Source: Hondaea fermentalgiana
Lineage: Eukaryota > Sar > Bigyra > Thraustochytrida > Thraustochytriidae
Reading direction: 5' to 3'
NCBI GenBank assembly: GCA_014084085.1
Contig: NPFB01000036.1
Location: 8,990-72,989 of the forward strand
DNA: 64,000 nucleotides
Shown: piece after piece, positions 38,801-47,753 of the stretch
Numbering within the stretch: the stretch's first letter is position 1
Layout: each line of letters opens with the position of its first letter
The notes under the pieces: generated by a model
The model's input: only the letters and a program-made list of their open reading frames with translations
What the model was told of the DNA's origin: nothing
Database searches by the model: none
Program-made: the position numbers and the translations under genes

Positions 38801-41123
38801 ACGTTATACGGCCGAGTCTTGTCCGCTCCTTAACTTCGCTGTGGAACTTTTCCAGAGCAGCGCAAAGAAGGGGGCGCTTCTTGACAAAGTCGACATCTTC
38901 AAGTCCCAGAAAAAGTGAAAGCGAAGGCCAAAGAGGCACGGGCATTTGCTCCTCAGATACGTATGCACGCTCTGAAAGGTGCAATTGAGTGCGATAGTAC
39001 TGCTGCTTTTTGGCAAATGGGCCAGGCACAACGTTATAGTATCGCAGGATTGTACGACGCGAGCGACGCGTCGCGCGAGCAAATAGCTTCCAGACGCACC
39101 AATACCGACGTGTGCGGTCCCGCAGGACAGTCTCCCTGAGCTTGGTGCCACGTTGCTGCCAAGCATTCCGAATTCGTGTCGCCTGAATTGTGTGCTGTCG
39201 CCATGCAAGAAAGTGACGCTCGGCCTCGCGACCCTGGCGCCCCAGCAGCTGCAGCATGGCCTGCGAGGCAAGTAGCTTCGAGTTCCGAAGCTGCCTCGAC
39301 CACGCTCGGAAGTGTCGCAAAGTCACGAGAGTGTTCCAAACGCGTTTGAGGAACCGTGCCTTGTCTTTGGCGACAGCTTGCTGACGTGCGAATCGGCGCC
39401 AGACATAAAAGGGCCAAAACGTAAGTCGGAAAAACTCTCGCTCCTTGTGCAGCCGACGCACACGACTGCGCCACCGGCAAAATACCTTGCGGACGTTCTT
39501 GTTCATGAATTGCAAAGTGCGATTCCACGCGAACCATTTTCGGATAAGACGTATCACTCGTAAATGATAGGCTTTGGCGATGATGGTCTCCTCGTAAATA
39601 TATCTGGCTCGGGAACGCACGAGGGCACCGCGTGCAAGAGCGTTCATGGCATTCACCGCGCGGATTCTCACAACTGCGACGGCGCCCGCGAGCGAGTCTT
39701 GCGAGCCAAGAGACCGAGCGCTCGTCTGACCCGGAAGCCAGTTGGGGTGGAACACAAGCTTCTCCTGTGGTTGCTGAATAAGCGACGGAAGCTCCTCGCG
39801 CGAGCCTTGCGTCAAGACCACGCTCGATTTGCGATACGGTTTCCCAGCAAGCCACTCTTTGTCGATTTGCCTCAGAAACTTGATCGAATAGCCCACAAGG
39901 TCCAAAATGCTTTCAATGTCCGCTTCGCCAAAGCATGTGCTCTTTTCTCTCGATCCACCAAAACAGCTGTCAGCAGCGCTCGATCTCCTTTGCGAGGGTG
40001 AGAGGGTACCCATAGACATGACAGGAACTCCTTTGGACTGTACCGCTGCCTTGATTTTGCGTCGAAGTCTTTTTATTCGCCGCGCATAAAGGCAAGTGTC
40101 GTCGTCGTCGTCGTCACTTGTTGCTAGTTTTTCAGGTTTCGTCAAGCCAGCTTGAACGGGCTCGGCGACATCTTCTTGAGTCGCTTCCAAAATTTCTGCT
40201 TCGGCATCCGAGTCAGTCTCGTACCCATTTGCTTGATCATGAAAGTAATACTGAAACATCTCGTCGTACGAAAGAAGGTCGTCACCGGGGAGAAGTAAGG
40301 CTGCTGCGCGGAGCACCACACGGCCGGCATGAGGAGCCGTCAGACCGCAGCGCGCGAGCGCTTCACGTAGCTGCGAGATGGAGAGAACGCCGCCGTGCCG
40401 GTCGAATTCAACTTTAAGTATGGGCCAGTTTCGTCGAACGCCGGATTCTTGCGCACGCTCGCTTGCATCCTTTGCGTCCATGAGCTTGAGTGTCCGTGGA
40501 AGGTGATACTCTGCTGACGAAATATTCTCCGTCACATCCATATTGAGTTTGTTAATGAGGCGTTCGTACACACCAAGCTCGAGTCGGCGAGCCTCTGCCG
40601 TCGCAAGAACAGTCTCGCGGATTCGCTTTGCGAGATCCTCCTCAGCTGCGCGGTCGGCGGCAGCCATTTCCTCGCGAGCGAGTTGCGCAAGTATGCGCAG
40701 TCTCTCGTCGCGGTTCCTTCCCTCTTCCTCAAAGCAGGCACACTCTTCTTGGTTGGCATCTTGGCGATACTCAACTCGATCGTCTGGTCGAAGTGGGGAG
40801 GGTGCCGACTTTGCACTTGGAGAATATTCCGATGCAGTGTGTCTTCGGAGCACGTACAGAAGATCGGGCACAGGTTCAAGTTCAGGAGCTCGGGCTATAA
40901 GTGTAGACGGGCCTTTCGGTAAGCGAACGCTGCTCGGCTTTTCTTGCTTGACGCTACGCGGCAGCGACGCGAGGTCAAACCACGCCTTGCCACGATACCC
41001 TGACCTGCGCCTTTCGATCCATGCTGGGCCGTCATACCCAGTCCGCTGGCTGAGCTGCTTGCTGGATCTCGGCGCGTCTGGCAGCGTCTGCTCGACGCGC
41101 CTCCTTCGCCGACCGATCTCCAT
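35877..41123 (-). CDS. Giant W-repeat (SFI1-like) coiled-coil protein with an embedded jacalin-like domain
   Basis: 1748 residues, intronless. An EF-hand-like helical pair lies near 255-300. An array of short helical repeats with recurring Trp-Arg/Lys pairs follows at about 490-840 and again near 1080-1210. Examples are FCRWRS, FYVWRRFA, FRAWSR, FLAWRQ, FKNWRE and FRAWDS. The spacing recalls centrin-binding SFI1 or IQ-like repeats. A long charged coiled coil (about 915-1010) separates the two arrays. Residues about 1300-1508 look like a jacalin-type beta-prism: VTEGMVVGLQLRF, then ERITQVEGFA, LRFRTSNGR, and FIVGFYGACTNNAILTLGVLL. The prism is split by a Gly/Pro-rich insertion of about 75 residues encoded near 36890-37110. 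A helical C-terminus ends the protein. A basal-body or flagellar scaffold role is inferred from the repeats and from the head-to-head CFAP221 neighbour. Confidence 0.8.
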   Translation of the reverse strand: MEIGRRRRRVEQTLPDAPRSSKQLSQRTGYDGPAWIERRRSGYRGKAWFDLASLPRSVKQEKPSSVRLPKGPSTLIARAPELEPVPDLLYVLRRHTASEYSPSAKSAPSPLRPDDRVEYRQDANQEECACFEEEGRNRDERLRILAQLAREEMAAADRAAEEDLAKRIRETVLATAEARRLELGVYERLINKLNMDVTENISSAEYHLPRTLKLMDAKDASERAQESGVRRNWPILKVEFDRHGGVLSISQLREALARCGLTAPHAGRVVLRAAALLLPGDDLLSYDEMFQYYFHDQANGYETDSDAEAEILEATQEDVAEPVQAGLTKPEKLATSDDDDDDTCLYARRIKRLRRKIKAAVQSKGVPVMSMGTLSPSQRRSSAADSCFGGSREKSTCFGEADIESILDLVGYSIKFLRQIDKEWLAGKPYRKSSVVLTQGSREELPSLIQQPQEKLVFHPNWLPGQTSARSLGSQDSLAGAVAVVRIRAVNAMNALARGALVRSRARYIYEETIIAKAYHLRVIRLIRKWFAWNRTLQFMNKNVRKVFCRWRSRVRRLHKEREFFRLTFWPFYVWRRFARQQAVAKDKARFLKRVWNTLVTLRHFRAWSRQLRNSKLLASQAMLQLLGRQGREAERHFLAWRQHTIQATRIRNAWQQRGTKLRETVLRDRTRRYWCVWKLFARATRRSRRTILRYYNVVPGPFAKKQQYYRTQLHLSERAYVSEEQMPVPLWPSLSLFLGLEDVDFVKKRPLLCAALEKFHSEVKERTRLGRITLCIERNRLGGDVFKNWREVVEAGQKDRFAWHFYITRLQRIAFRAWDSVTSHKARPKRGLKSRGGDRLLQRDARDSVDLAGGIGVGADGQDDAANTMRHRKTLFVAGMTVSDESADAQSRVDALTQRRESLRKLQRERFERSSQFLGDPNYRKQSLRNATAAASKVRRERLSRMVKLQEHDERLRLAQENLEISESSAAELLEERRLQLEEKKRLQMEHAQRLRAMRARMMHNALYSVFEQLERDRMDTVMRTCFRMLRFPVIARKSFGLMQHKRLENWLRICARFRKLYRSMPRYYRLRLKLVTFNKWLHFLDARIRTETPGLREEINSRRQRLTMLSSYLRERGEKIISIPEDAKVWFLRWVEFAQRAHARRRIEQLLRERARLGVLQRVLAGWRLGIKTMHSASLRQVPGSEVFATARCIADLDKWKCRFISLERRMLSSQLRRRNRFVASSVRYSVLGPERQMATLLKRVLDKHITLTHRRLDLEMRLLCSAFNERGTYTYSDKRTRCVGLPLDKASGARHYSDVLMETSVNVHGVIVAVTEGMVVGLQLRFRSGPVGAARVWQGPVHGFTRAQSAGGPLPGGAGTGELDMDEGEMLSSGAGGRAGVGAKPSAGSGPNGKGPSHGFGHAQGLKTFEFQMQDPHERITQVEGFAMHNMVAGKLRFRTSNGRVSPWYGSCENGKRFSIPEAPEMTSFGKRRFEEEFIVGFYGACTNNAILTLGVLLRQVEKKNVFSRCWLDRVDSLMDMDDGSGEMDEVNIEEQQAFIDQLKLAHQQQFNSVLAMRRADVETALERSAQLARRMRYGAVVPRALTKVRVIAGVMRWLFNALSRKLVKFDARMHRVAMVSMQDGALSRGYMMIQQGNTRLRNAKKQLRRLEGLAFRSQRGCLASSTAAATLTEAEIGEKRFLELQAAMEHQRCELADAETLIMQGRASVDHGLHNMPKLDTSLRTLAYYEHLVHLAQIKDQIGA

Positions 41124-41917
41124 TGGCGCTCGCGTGATCGATATCGCTTCACCTTCGTTCGCCGCGAGACCCCGCTCGAGGACTTGAGAGCGCCCGTCAG
41201 TGGCCTTTTTTCTTCGTTATAGTACACACCTTCTTTTTCCTTGTCGTTCCCTCCCATCAGCATTCACGTTCACTTGTATACCTTGCGTCTACGAGAGCGA
41301 CAGCGGCTTATTGCATAGACGTACCTTGCAGAGAGACCAGTATAAGGAGTTGTTGGATCGAATTGAAGTAGCCATAATTCAATGTGTGCGGCACGTGGAC
41401 TCTTGCCATGGTTGCTCTTTTCTCTCTTTCCTCATCACTACATTCGGCAAGTTTGGTTCGTAACCAAGAACAGAGAAAAAATAAATAAATGAATGGCTTG
41501 TTTTTCCAATCAACGGATCAATGCAACGGTCCCGAGGTGACCATGACGAGTATGAGTGAATGAGGAGGATGGTTGATGAGGAGGAGGAGGACGGGCATGA
41601 ATGAACGAATGATTGACGAACGTTTGGTGGCAAGACGGCCCATAAGCTCGGGCGCGGCACGGCCGAGGAGGATTGTGGGAGCGAGCAGCACGGCGAGCAA
41701 CACGCTGTAATATCCGGCAACAGTTCGCGAAGGGAGACGCTGCGTCTTCTCGTGAAAAAACAAACTCGGGTGTTTGGCCATCTTTTCTCTGCCCGGGCTA
41801 GGTCTGCGAGTACCGAGAGGAGCTCTAAAAACCACGTAGTGCAAGAGAGCCATCTTCAAGCGTGCTTCGCAGCCAAACGAGCTGAGAAATTTACAGCTTG
41901 GGCAATCCAGAGCAAAC
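41124..41917. promoter_or_regulatory. Divergent intergenic region between the W-repeat/jacalin gene (-) and CFAP221 (+)
   Basis: 794 bases between two start codons on opposite strands, so it must contain promoters for both putative flagellar genes. It is less GC-rich than the genes. A small minus-strand frame at 41518-41781 is listed separately as a weak gene candidate. Confidence 0.5.
41518..41781 (-). CDS. Possible small membrane protein (weak candidate)
   Basis: An 87-codon frame starting at the ATG at 41781, with a longer version open to 41952 that would overlap the start of CFAP221. Two hydrophobic stretches (about 26-40 and 66-83) and a basic linker are visible, and the peptide is less repetitive than spurious frames elsewhere. 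I recognise no family. It could equally be chance sequence in the shared promoter. Confidence 0.25.
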   Translation of the reverse strand: MAKHPSLFFHEKTQRLPSRTVAGYYSVLLAVLLAPTILLGRAAPELMGRLATKRSSIIRSFMPVLLLLINHPPHSLILVMVTSGPLH

Positions 41918-44900
41918 ATGCAAGACGACCGCGAAGAGACCGCGCCACGCAAGCAAGAAGATCAAGGTTTCTCCAAACCGAGCTGGAAAGGTCCTGACGA
42001 CTTTGTGCGAATCGTGAAACTTGACGCGCAAAGAAAATCTAATAAAAACGCGCCCGGTCTTGGAAACGACGATGCTGCAGATGAGCGCAGCGAGATCGTA
42101 TTTCGTACCCCAGACGATGGCGCGCCTCCAGCAGATTTTACAGTAACCCCATCCGTCGTCCACTTTGGTGGCTACAAAGTAGGAGACGAGCACGTAGTCA
42201 AAGTCCGCGTGACAAACAACACAAATGAGGCCATTCGCGTGAGAATCCGGTCCACCGAGACGGAGCCTTTTCAAACAAGTCATAAGCCTCGCGCCAAATT
42301 ACGGCCCGGGCTCTCGGAGGTGGTCAGGATCTGCTTTCGTCCTCAAGAATGGAAGTATTACCGTGACACGATTGTCGTGATGAGCTCCACGGCTCAAGTC
42401 GAGATTCCCATTCACGCTTATCCTGTGGTCAACCGGGTTGATGTACCCCGTATGCTGGACTTTGGGGCCTGCGAGCTCATGCAAACCCATCGTCGCCACC
42501 TCCAGCTGTCTTGCAAGGTGCCGATGGACTTCGATTTTGAGGTACTCGAGTTGGCCTCCAGCTCAGAGTTCCGAATCAGCCCTCTTTCTGGCCGAATTCC
42601 CGCCGGCGGAAGCACGCGTTTGATGGTCGAATACACGCCCCATCATCTCAAGGTCAGCTCGTACTCTTTCCGACTCAACATTAACCAGTTTGGCTTTGAG
42701 CCAATCGTGTGCACCGTGACGGGTAGCTCACGACCTGGGCTCGTCCGCAGCGCGGAACTCGAGAGAGATCAAAAGCACTTCCACGAAGAGCTCGATGCGC
42801 GCTACAGGACTCAGGCGAGCCCACAGCTTATCAACTCTCTCAAGCAAGCTCGCTTTGACATTTACGGCGATGCCGCACCTGGGCTGCAAAAGAGAAGCGC
42901 GCACCATGACCCCGGCGGCGACGCTTTGCGGCGTACCAAGACGGAATTCCGCGAGAGTAGCAATCAGGACGAAGCCCGAGCAGAAAACAGTCCAAGAGAA
43001 GGCCGCCGCCTTGATCTTGCAGTGCCAGCGGCGGCTGGTGACGCTGATACTGACATGGTCGTGATCGAAGGCATTCGCTTCCCGAAGCGACTCGAAGGCG
43101 TCCAGGCGACAAATTTCTGTCTCACGCAGAACCAAGATAAGCTCAAGCCCAAAGATCTTAAGCTCGCAATTAACAAACAGCGAAGGGCGCGAGCACAAGA
43201 GAAACGCGCCAAGGAGCTAGCTCAACAAAAATTTGGCGGTGCGGGCCGTATGGACCCCGTCGAACGTATTCTAAACCAAGACATGCGGGCCTCAGACACG
43301 TCGGTAACGACGCAAGTTAAAGAGATGGTCTTCCTTCAGCACGTCTCCGAGATTGAGGATGAGGAAAGGTCAAGGGAGTTCGCCAGCCAAGCTGTCTGCA
43401 TTGGCGATGTGCGTCTTGAAGCGTCCGAAACCGCCGCCATCCAAGACGCTCGCGCTCGCGTCGTGGTAGAGACCGCACTCTCCCAAAGAGAAGAGGAACG
43501 CCACGCCTTTGGGACACGCTGCCTTGGGCCGACAAGTATTCCGCCGACGCGTGTAAGCGCGCTCGTGCAAGCACAACAGCCCATGGAAACGCAAAAGGAC
43601 GCGCAGTCAGAGCCTGCGTTTGAAGCGCCAAGTTTTGACCCTTTCGTCAATGACGAATGGCGCAAGCGCAAAGCCGTCATCGTGCGGCTTATGAATGTTG
43701 TGGGGAAGATTCTTGTTCGCAAGCGCGCCGAGCGACGACTCACTGCAATTTGGAAGCGACTTGGATCTGCGCGCACGCGAAAGGCAGTCCGTGCTCTGGT
43801 GGAAGAAGATCATATCCGAGCAAAACTGGCCGTCACACCAGCCTCCAAAGGCGTGTCTCGTGAAGGCCATCGCGACGGAGAAAAGGAGCCTAGCTGGAAG
43901 AAGCATCGTCGAGAGATCATGAAGAAGCCAGCAAATCAGCTCAAGCCCTTGGGAACAGAGGCGCGCCTCGCGAGGCTCTCCGACAGCCAAGCGATTCTAC
44001 CCCCTGCGGAAGCTTCAAAAGCCGAGGATGCGCCGATGCATGTCGCTCCCGGGGAGCTCGCGCAAGCTGCCCTGCAAGAGAAGATGCCAGGCGCTATGAC
44101 GGACCCGGTGGTGCCTCGGGCCAAGATTTTAAATGCAGCGTTGAAGAAGAGGTCACAGCTGCATCTCGTATCTTTCCCACAATTCAATGACTCCACAGTC
44201 TTTGATGCAAAACCGGTTCCCACCGCTCCAGTTCAAGGTTTTCAGGATCTTGGACTCTTCAAGCTTCGCGCTCCCGACGAGTACAAACTTTGCGGATACG
44301 AAAAATTCGCGTACCCGCATTTGACGCAGTATCTACCGCGTTGCGACGACATGGAGCTCCGAAGCGGAGCTCCAGAGGAGTCCAGCTGGGATGTCCGCGA
44401 AAAAGTTCTTCCCGAAGAAGCGCTTGCCATCGAAATGCCTAGAGAATGGAGCAAGTCTCGGAGCACGCCGGGACTCGAATTTTTGCTCCCAGCTAGACGG
44501 CGGCGCGTCTTTGAGAGCACAGACATCATATCAGAGGCAGAGCTTGAATTTCAATTGCAACCACGGCCAATCAAGCTCAAAGACTCACAAACGCGCGGCG
44601 AAAAGGAGGCGTGGGTTGTGGGTGTCTCGGGCGCCCGCGCGCTCTCCTCGGAACCTACGATCTCAGACCGCTTCCGGCCATTGCGCACGCCACTTCGCAT
44701 AGAGAAGACGTCTCTGTGGTGTATCGACAGTGAGGTGGCGAGTCTCCTTGAAGGTCCTCGTGAGGAAGACGAGCTGAGCGATGACGAAGATGAGGATGAT
44801 GAAGAGCTCAAAGCCCGAGAGGCGCACAGTAAGGAGGAGGAGGAAGAGCTTAAGGAGGGCATGTCGAATGCTGAACTGGTTTCGAAGATGTCTGCCATCT

Positions 44901-45220
44901 CGATGGGTCTGAAACGTGGTGCCTCTGAAGATGTGCCACAGTTCGAGAATGTTGAGAAAGCCTTTTTTGGCTCTATTGCTCAGAACGAAAACACCTCTCC
45001 ACAGAGTTCTGCTCGAGATAATGACGAGGGCCTTGCAGAAGATGGGGACTCTCAACCAAAACTACCTGTCTCCGACGTGAATTATCACAAGGAGCTTCTC
45101 GAGGTTGAGATTGATGCGTCTCGGAGAGAAAAGTATGCTCGTCTCGAGAGCCACCTAGCACGCTGCCAAGAGGCTATCGGCGATCCCTTGCTAAAATTTC
45201 GTGTACGAGACTTGCGATGA
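41918..45220 (+). CDS. CFAP221 (PCDP1)-like flagellar central-pair protein
   Basis: 1100 residues. The N-terminal third carries Ig-like ASH/MSP-type beta domains: VHFGGYKVGDEHVVKVRVTN, a second around VPRMLDFGACEL, and a third ending IVCTVTGSSRPGL. A segment reading IRFPKRLEGVQATNFCLTQ and a lysine-rich KPKDLKLAINKQRRARAQEK helix follow. The block FDPFVNDEWRKRKAV then leads into helices. This order is the one I know from animal CFAP221/PCDP1, a component of the C1d projection of the ciliary central pair that binds calmodulin and helps control beating. The C-terminal third is acidic and disordered. A Met-initiated start at 41918 is the first in frame. It lies head-to-head with the W-repeat/jacalin gene and tail-to-tail with the RNF32-like gene. 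Confidence 0.85.
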   Translation: MQDDREETAPRKQEDQGFSKPSWKGPDDFVRIVKLDAQRKSNKNAPGLGNDDAADERSEIVFRTPDDGAPPADFTVTPSVVHFGGYKVGDEHVVKVRVTNNTNEAIRVRIRSTETEPFQTSHKPRAKLRPGLSEVVRICFRPQEWKYYRDTIVVMSSTAQVEIPIHAYPVVNRVDVPRMLDFGACELMQTHRRHLQLSCKVPMDFDFEVLELASSSEFRISPLSGRIPAGGSTRLMVEYTPHHLKVSSYSFRLNINQFGFEPIVCTVTGSSRPGLVRSAELERDQKHFHEELDARYRTQASPQLINSLKQARFDIYGDAAPGLQKRSAHHDPGGDALRRTKTEFRESSNQDEARAENSPREGRRLDLAVPAAAGDADTDMVVIEGIRFPKRLEGVQATNFCLTQNQDKLKPKDLKLAINKQRRARAQEKRAKELAQQKFGGAGRMDPVERILNQDMRASDTSVTTQVKEMVFLQHVSEIEDEERSREFASQAVCIGDVRLEASETAAIQDARARVVVETALSQREEERHAFGTRCLGPTSIPPTRVSALVQAQQPMETQKDAQSEPAFEAPSFDPFVNDEWRKRKAVIVRLMNVVGKILVRKRAERRLTAIWKRLGSARTRKAVRALVEEDHIRAKLAVTPASKGVSREGHRDGEKEPSWKKHRREIMKKPANQLKPLGTEARLARLSDSQAILPPAEASKAEDAPMHVAPGELAQAALQEKMPGAMTDPVVPRAKILNAALKKRSQLHLVSFPQFNDSTVFDAKPVPTAPVQGFQDLGLFKLRAPDEYKLCGYEKFAYPHLTQYLPRCDDMELRSGAPEESSWDVREKVLPEEALAIEMPREWSKSRSTPGLEFLLPARRRRVFESTDIISEAELEFQLQPRPIKLKDSQTRGEKEAWVVGVSGARALSSEPTISDRFRPLRTPLRIEKTSLWCIDSEVASLLEGPREEDELSDDEDEDDEELKAREAHSKEEEEELKEGMSNAELVSKMSAISMGLKRGASEDVPQFENVEKAFFGSIAQNENTSPQSSARDNDEGLAEDGDSQPKLPVSDVNYHKELLEVEIDASRREKYARLESHLARCQEAIGDPLLKFRVRDLR

Positions 45221-45381
45221 TGTCGCATTGTCCCTCATGTTTATTTGTTTATGGAAAAACAAGGCTTGAAGTAAAGATGAAGGAATGTATTACTCTGTCA
45301 AATTTTCGGCCTAGGCCTACTGCGCAGATATTCGTTTCTTCAGTTGAAGATTTCGCGAGATAACAAGGTCTTATTGTCAGA

Positions 45382-46599
45382 TCAGGAAGGCGTGCAAAGC
45401 GTTGCCTTTGCAGCATAATGTGACCGGCACATAGGACAAGAGGCGATCTTGTCGAGGGTGAACCTTTCGAAGGCCTCGACGCATTGTTTGTGGAAACAGT
45501 GCGAGCAGCTGAGTAGAACTGCAACCCGACCATCATTGAGTTCTGTTCCCGGCGTCGATGAGATATTTACGTTATCGAGCGAAATTGTGCCCATGCAGAT
45601 GGCACACTCACACTCACTGCCCTCGCGCTGAAGCAATTGTTGTAACATAATAGCCCACTGTTCTTGGGTGATGGTCTTTGGGAGATCTTGATCAGGAGCG
45701 CCAAGAATGCGACGGGAAGCAGACACGGAAGACTCCAGCTCGGCAAAAAGGCGGTCAATCGAGTCCTCTTGTGCTGTCACTGCGCGCTCCAGCCTACATG
45801 AAACCGAGCTGAGCTTGCCAACAAAGAACTTGTGCCGTGCGGCAGCCGTCCCATGTCCGGATGCATAATAGGCAGACAAACTTGCGCGGTATCGCTTACG
45901 CGCAATGTAGGTCCGAAAGGCGGTTTGTATCCTGGTTGCTGATCGCTGTCGATGCGCTTTGATTCCAAGTTTGACCGAACGCTTTTCATAATTTGCTTTA
46001 CGACATAATGGACAGCAACGCTCCTTGCTTCGAACGAAGCGCTCGAATGATTCGAGGCAAGATTTGTGGAAAACGTGTGAACAACTTAAGAGAAGCTGAT
46101 CGCCTGTCCCAAAGTCCTCTTGGCAAATGGCACATGGTTCGTAGGAGTCCTTCCGTGCATCGGAAGCTTGCTCTAGGGCACGCCACTGCGATTTACTAAG
46201 TTTTGCGGGTGGCCCTTGGAGAAGGCCAAGACGTTGAGCAAGGGTTCTTTGATCTCGCTCGCTGCGCGCAATTTCACGAAGCTGCGCCTTGCGAGAGCTC
46301 CCGCAGGCTTCACAGCGTGAGGGGCCTGACGCGTTATACACTGTACATCTTTCGCACGTCCATGGGTCAAACACTTCGGTTTCCTGGTTGGGGTTTGGCG
46401 GTGTTTGCTGCGCTTTGGGTTTTCGACGGACATTGTTGAGCTGTCGCATTTGCACATCCAATTTGAGCGCTCTCGCAAAGTGGTCTTGCAATGCTGCTGC
46501 ATGCAAGACGGCACGTTGAGATCGCTCTCCGCCTTGCTCCCGCGCTGTTGCAAGCGTACGGTCCCGATGATTCTTTTGTGTACGCGCTCGATTATCCAT
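45382..46599 (-). CDS. RNF32-like protein: RanBP2 zinc finger, two RING-H2 fingers and an IQ motif
   Basis: 405 residues from the ATG at 46599. A RanBP2-type zinc finger (DPWTCERCTVYNASGPSRCEAC) lies near 82-103. A first RING-H2 finger (CAICQEDF ... CSHVFHKSCLESF ... CPLCRK) follows near 160-205. An IQ motif (RIQTAFRTYIARKRY) lies near 222-236, and a second RING-H2 with an extended loop (CAICMGT ... CSHCFHKQCVEAF ... CPMC) sits close to the C-terminus. The two-RING-plus-IQ order, and the TLAQRLGL segment before the first finger, match animal RNF32, a putative ubiquitin ligase expressed in sperm. The RanBP2 finger looks like a local addition. It is the third flagellum-linked gene in a row. Confidence 0.87.
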   Translation of the reverse strand: MDNRARTQKNHRDRTLATAREQGGERSQRAVLHAAALQDHFARALKLDVQMRQLNNVRRKPKAQQTPPNPNQETEVFDPWTCERCTVYNASGPSRCEACGSSRKAQLREIARSERDQRTLAQRLGLLQGPPAKLSKSQWRALEQASDARKDSYEPCAICQEDFGTGDQLLLSCSHVFHKSCLESFERFVRSKERCCPLCRKANYEKRSVKLGIKAHRQRSATRIQTAFRTYIARKRYRASLSAYYASGHGTAAARHKFFVGKLSSVSCRLERAVTAQEDSIDRLFAELESSVSASRRILGAPDQDLPKTITQEQWAIMLQQLLQREGSECECAICMGTISLDNVNISSTPGTELNDGRVAVLLSCSHCFHKQCVEAFERFTLDKIASCPMCRSHYAAKATLCTPS

Positions 46600-47188
46600 C
46601 TTCACGAGCGCTCACCAGATTCCCTTCGCCAGCGCAGCGGACGGCACCACCTTTTGCTATTTGCAATGAAACTGAATGCTACTCGTCAACTCAACGCTCG
46701 AATACAACTTTGTATAATTTACATTTGGTTTATTCGTCCGTAAAAAGGTTCGATTTGATGATGTAAAATTCCAAATTGGACTGCCTGCAGCGCAAGCACC
46801 ATGACCTAGCTCTTGTTTTCGCGTTCCACTATCTAGACCCAGCCAGCCGTGATGACCACCCTAGGATACAGGCTTAAGCGCTGCGGTGGTCCGAGTCCAA
46901 GTCAGAGCCCAAGTCCGAGTTTCGAAGTCCGAGTTCGAGGCTCCCAAGTGAGGGTCCCCCAAAAAATATGTACTTTTAACGGTCAAATTTTGAGTCGAAG
47001 TCACTCGCAAATCTATATGGAGGAAAAGGGCTTGTTCAAGACGTGCGCGCGCGCGCGCAATCAGCCCAACAAAAGTAATCGAGCGACACAATCCTTGCCG
47101 CGCAGCTCGTGGGGAAGTGCCCCTACCCTTCCCCACCAAAACAAATCGTTTGAGCGACGACGCGCTACGCCAAAGTTAGCAGAAAAGC
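46600..47188. promoter_or_regulatory. Divergent intergenic region between RNF32-like (-) and small membrane protein (+)
   Basis: 589 bases between opposite start codons. It includes an alternating GC run at 47043-47059. Nothing else recognised. Confidence 0.5.
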
Positions 47189-47629
47189 ATGGGGGAGGAA
47201 AGCGAAAGGAAGACGGACAGCGCAGATGCGCGAGAACAAGAGCTTCAAGCTTTACACAAAGAGATTGAGGAGGTCAAGGCCAAGTATGTCGAAGAATGCA
47301 GAGCACGAGGAATCACACCCTTTGAGAACATGAGCATAGGAGACTGGATTGCAAAAGACCTGCAACGCAAATTGGGTTGCAAGCCAAAAAGGAACGACAA
47401 AAGTGCCGCACGAGAAGAGACACCAGAAAGTGTACCTTTGCGAGTCTTATTTTGCCTTATTCTTTTAAGCCTTGGTGTAGTGCCTGTACCCAACGAGCCA
47501 CTTGCTGTGCGCGCGCTCCAGAACATTCTTTGTTTTTGTGGATTCTCCGGGTGGATTCTCCCATACGTGTGGAGTGCAGACAGTGACGAGGAAAATGACG
47601 ATGAAGAGAACGAACGAGACGTCGATTGA
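47189..47629 (+). CDS. Small membrane protein of unknown function
   Basis: 146 residues. A charged helical N-terminus with coiled-coil-like Glu/Lys spacing (about 14-42) is followed by a GITPFENMSIGDWI segment, then two hydrophobic segments (about 82-102 and 108-128) joined by a short Pro-containing turn. The end is a strongly acidic Asp/Glu tail. The composition is not repeat-derived and the acidic tail argues for a real coding frame. I recognise no family. It is tail-to-tail with the MDR oxidoreductase, only 124 bases apart. Confidence 0.65.
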   Translation: MGEESERKTDSADAREQELQALHKEIEEVKAKYVEECRARGITPFENMSIGDWIAKDLQRKLGCKPKRNDKSAAREETPESVPLRVLFCLILLSLGVVPVPNEPLAVRALQNILCFCGFSGWILPYVWSADSDEENDDEENERDVD

Positions 47630-47753
47630 GCAATTCTGTTCGTCCAAGTTGGACTTTCTTCGTGCTACAAAAGGCAAATGAAAGGAAGTTATCTTATCCC
47701 ATTTCGACAATGGTACGGCAACTGAGATAGATTCGGGGTAACAACGGACAATC

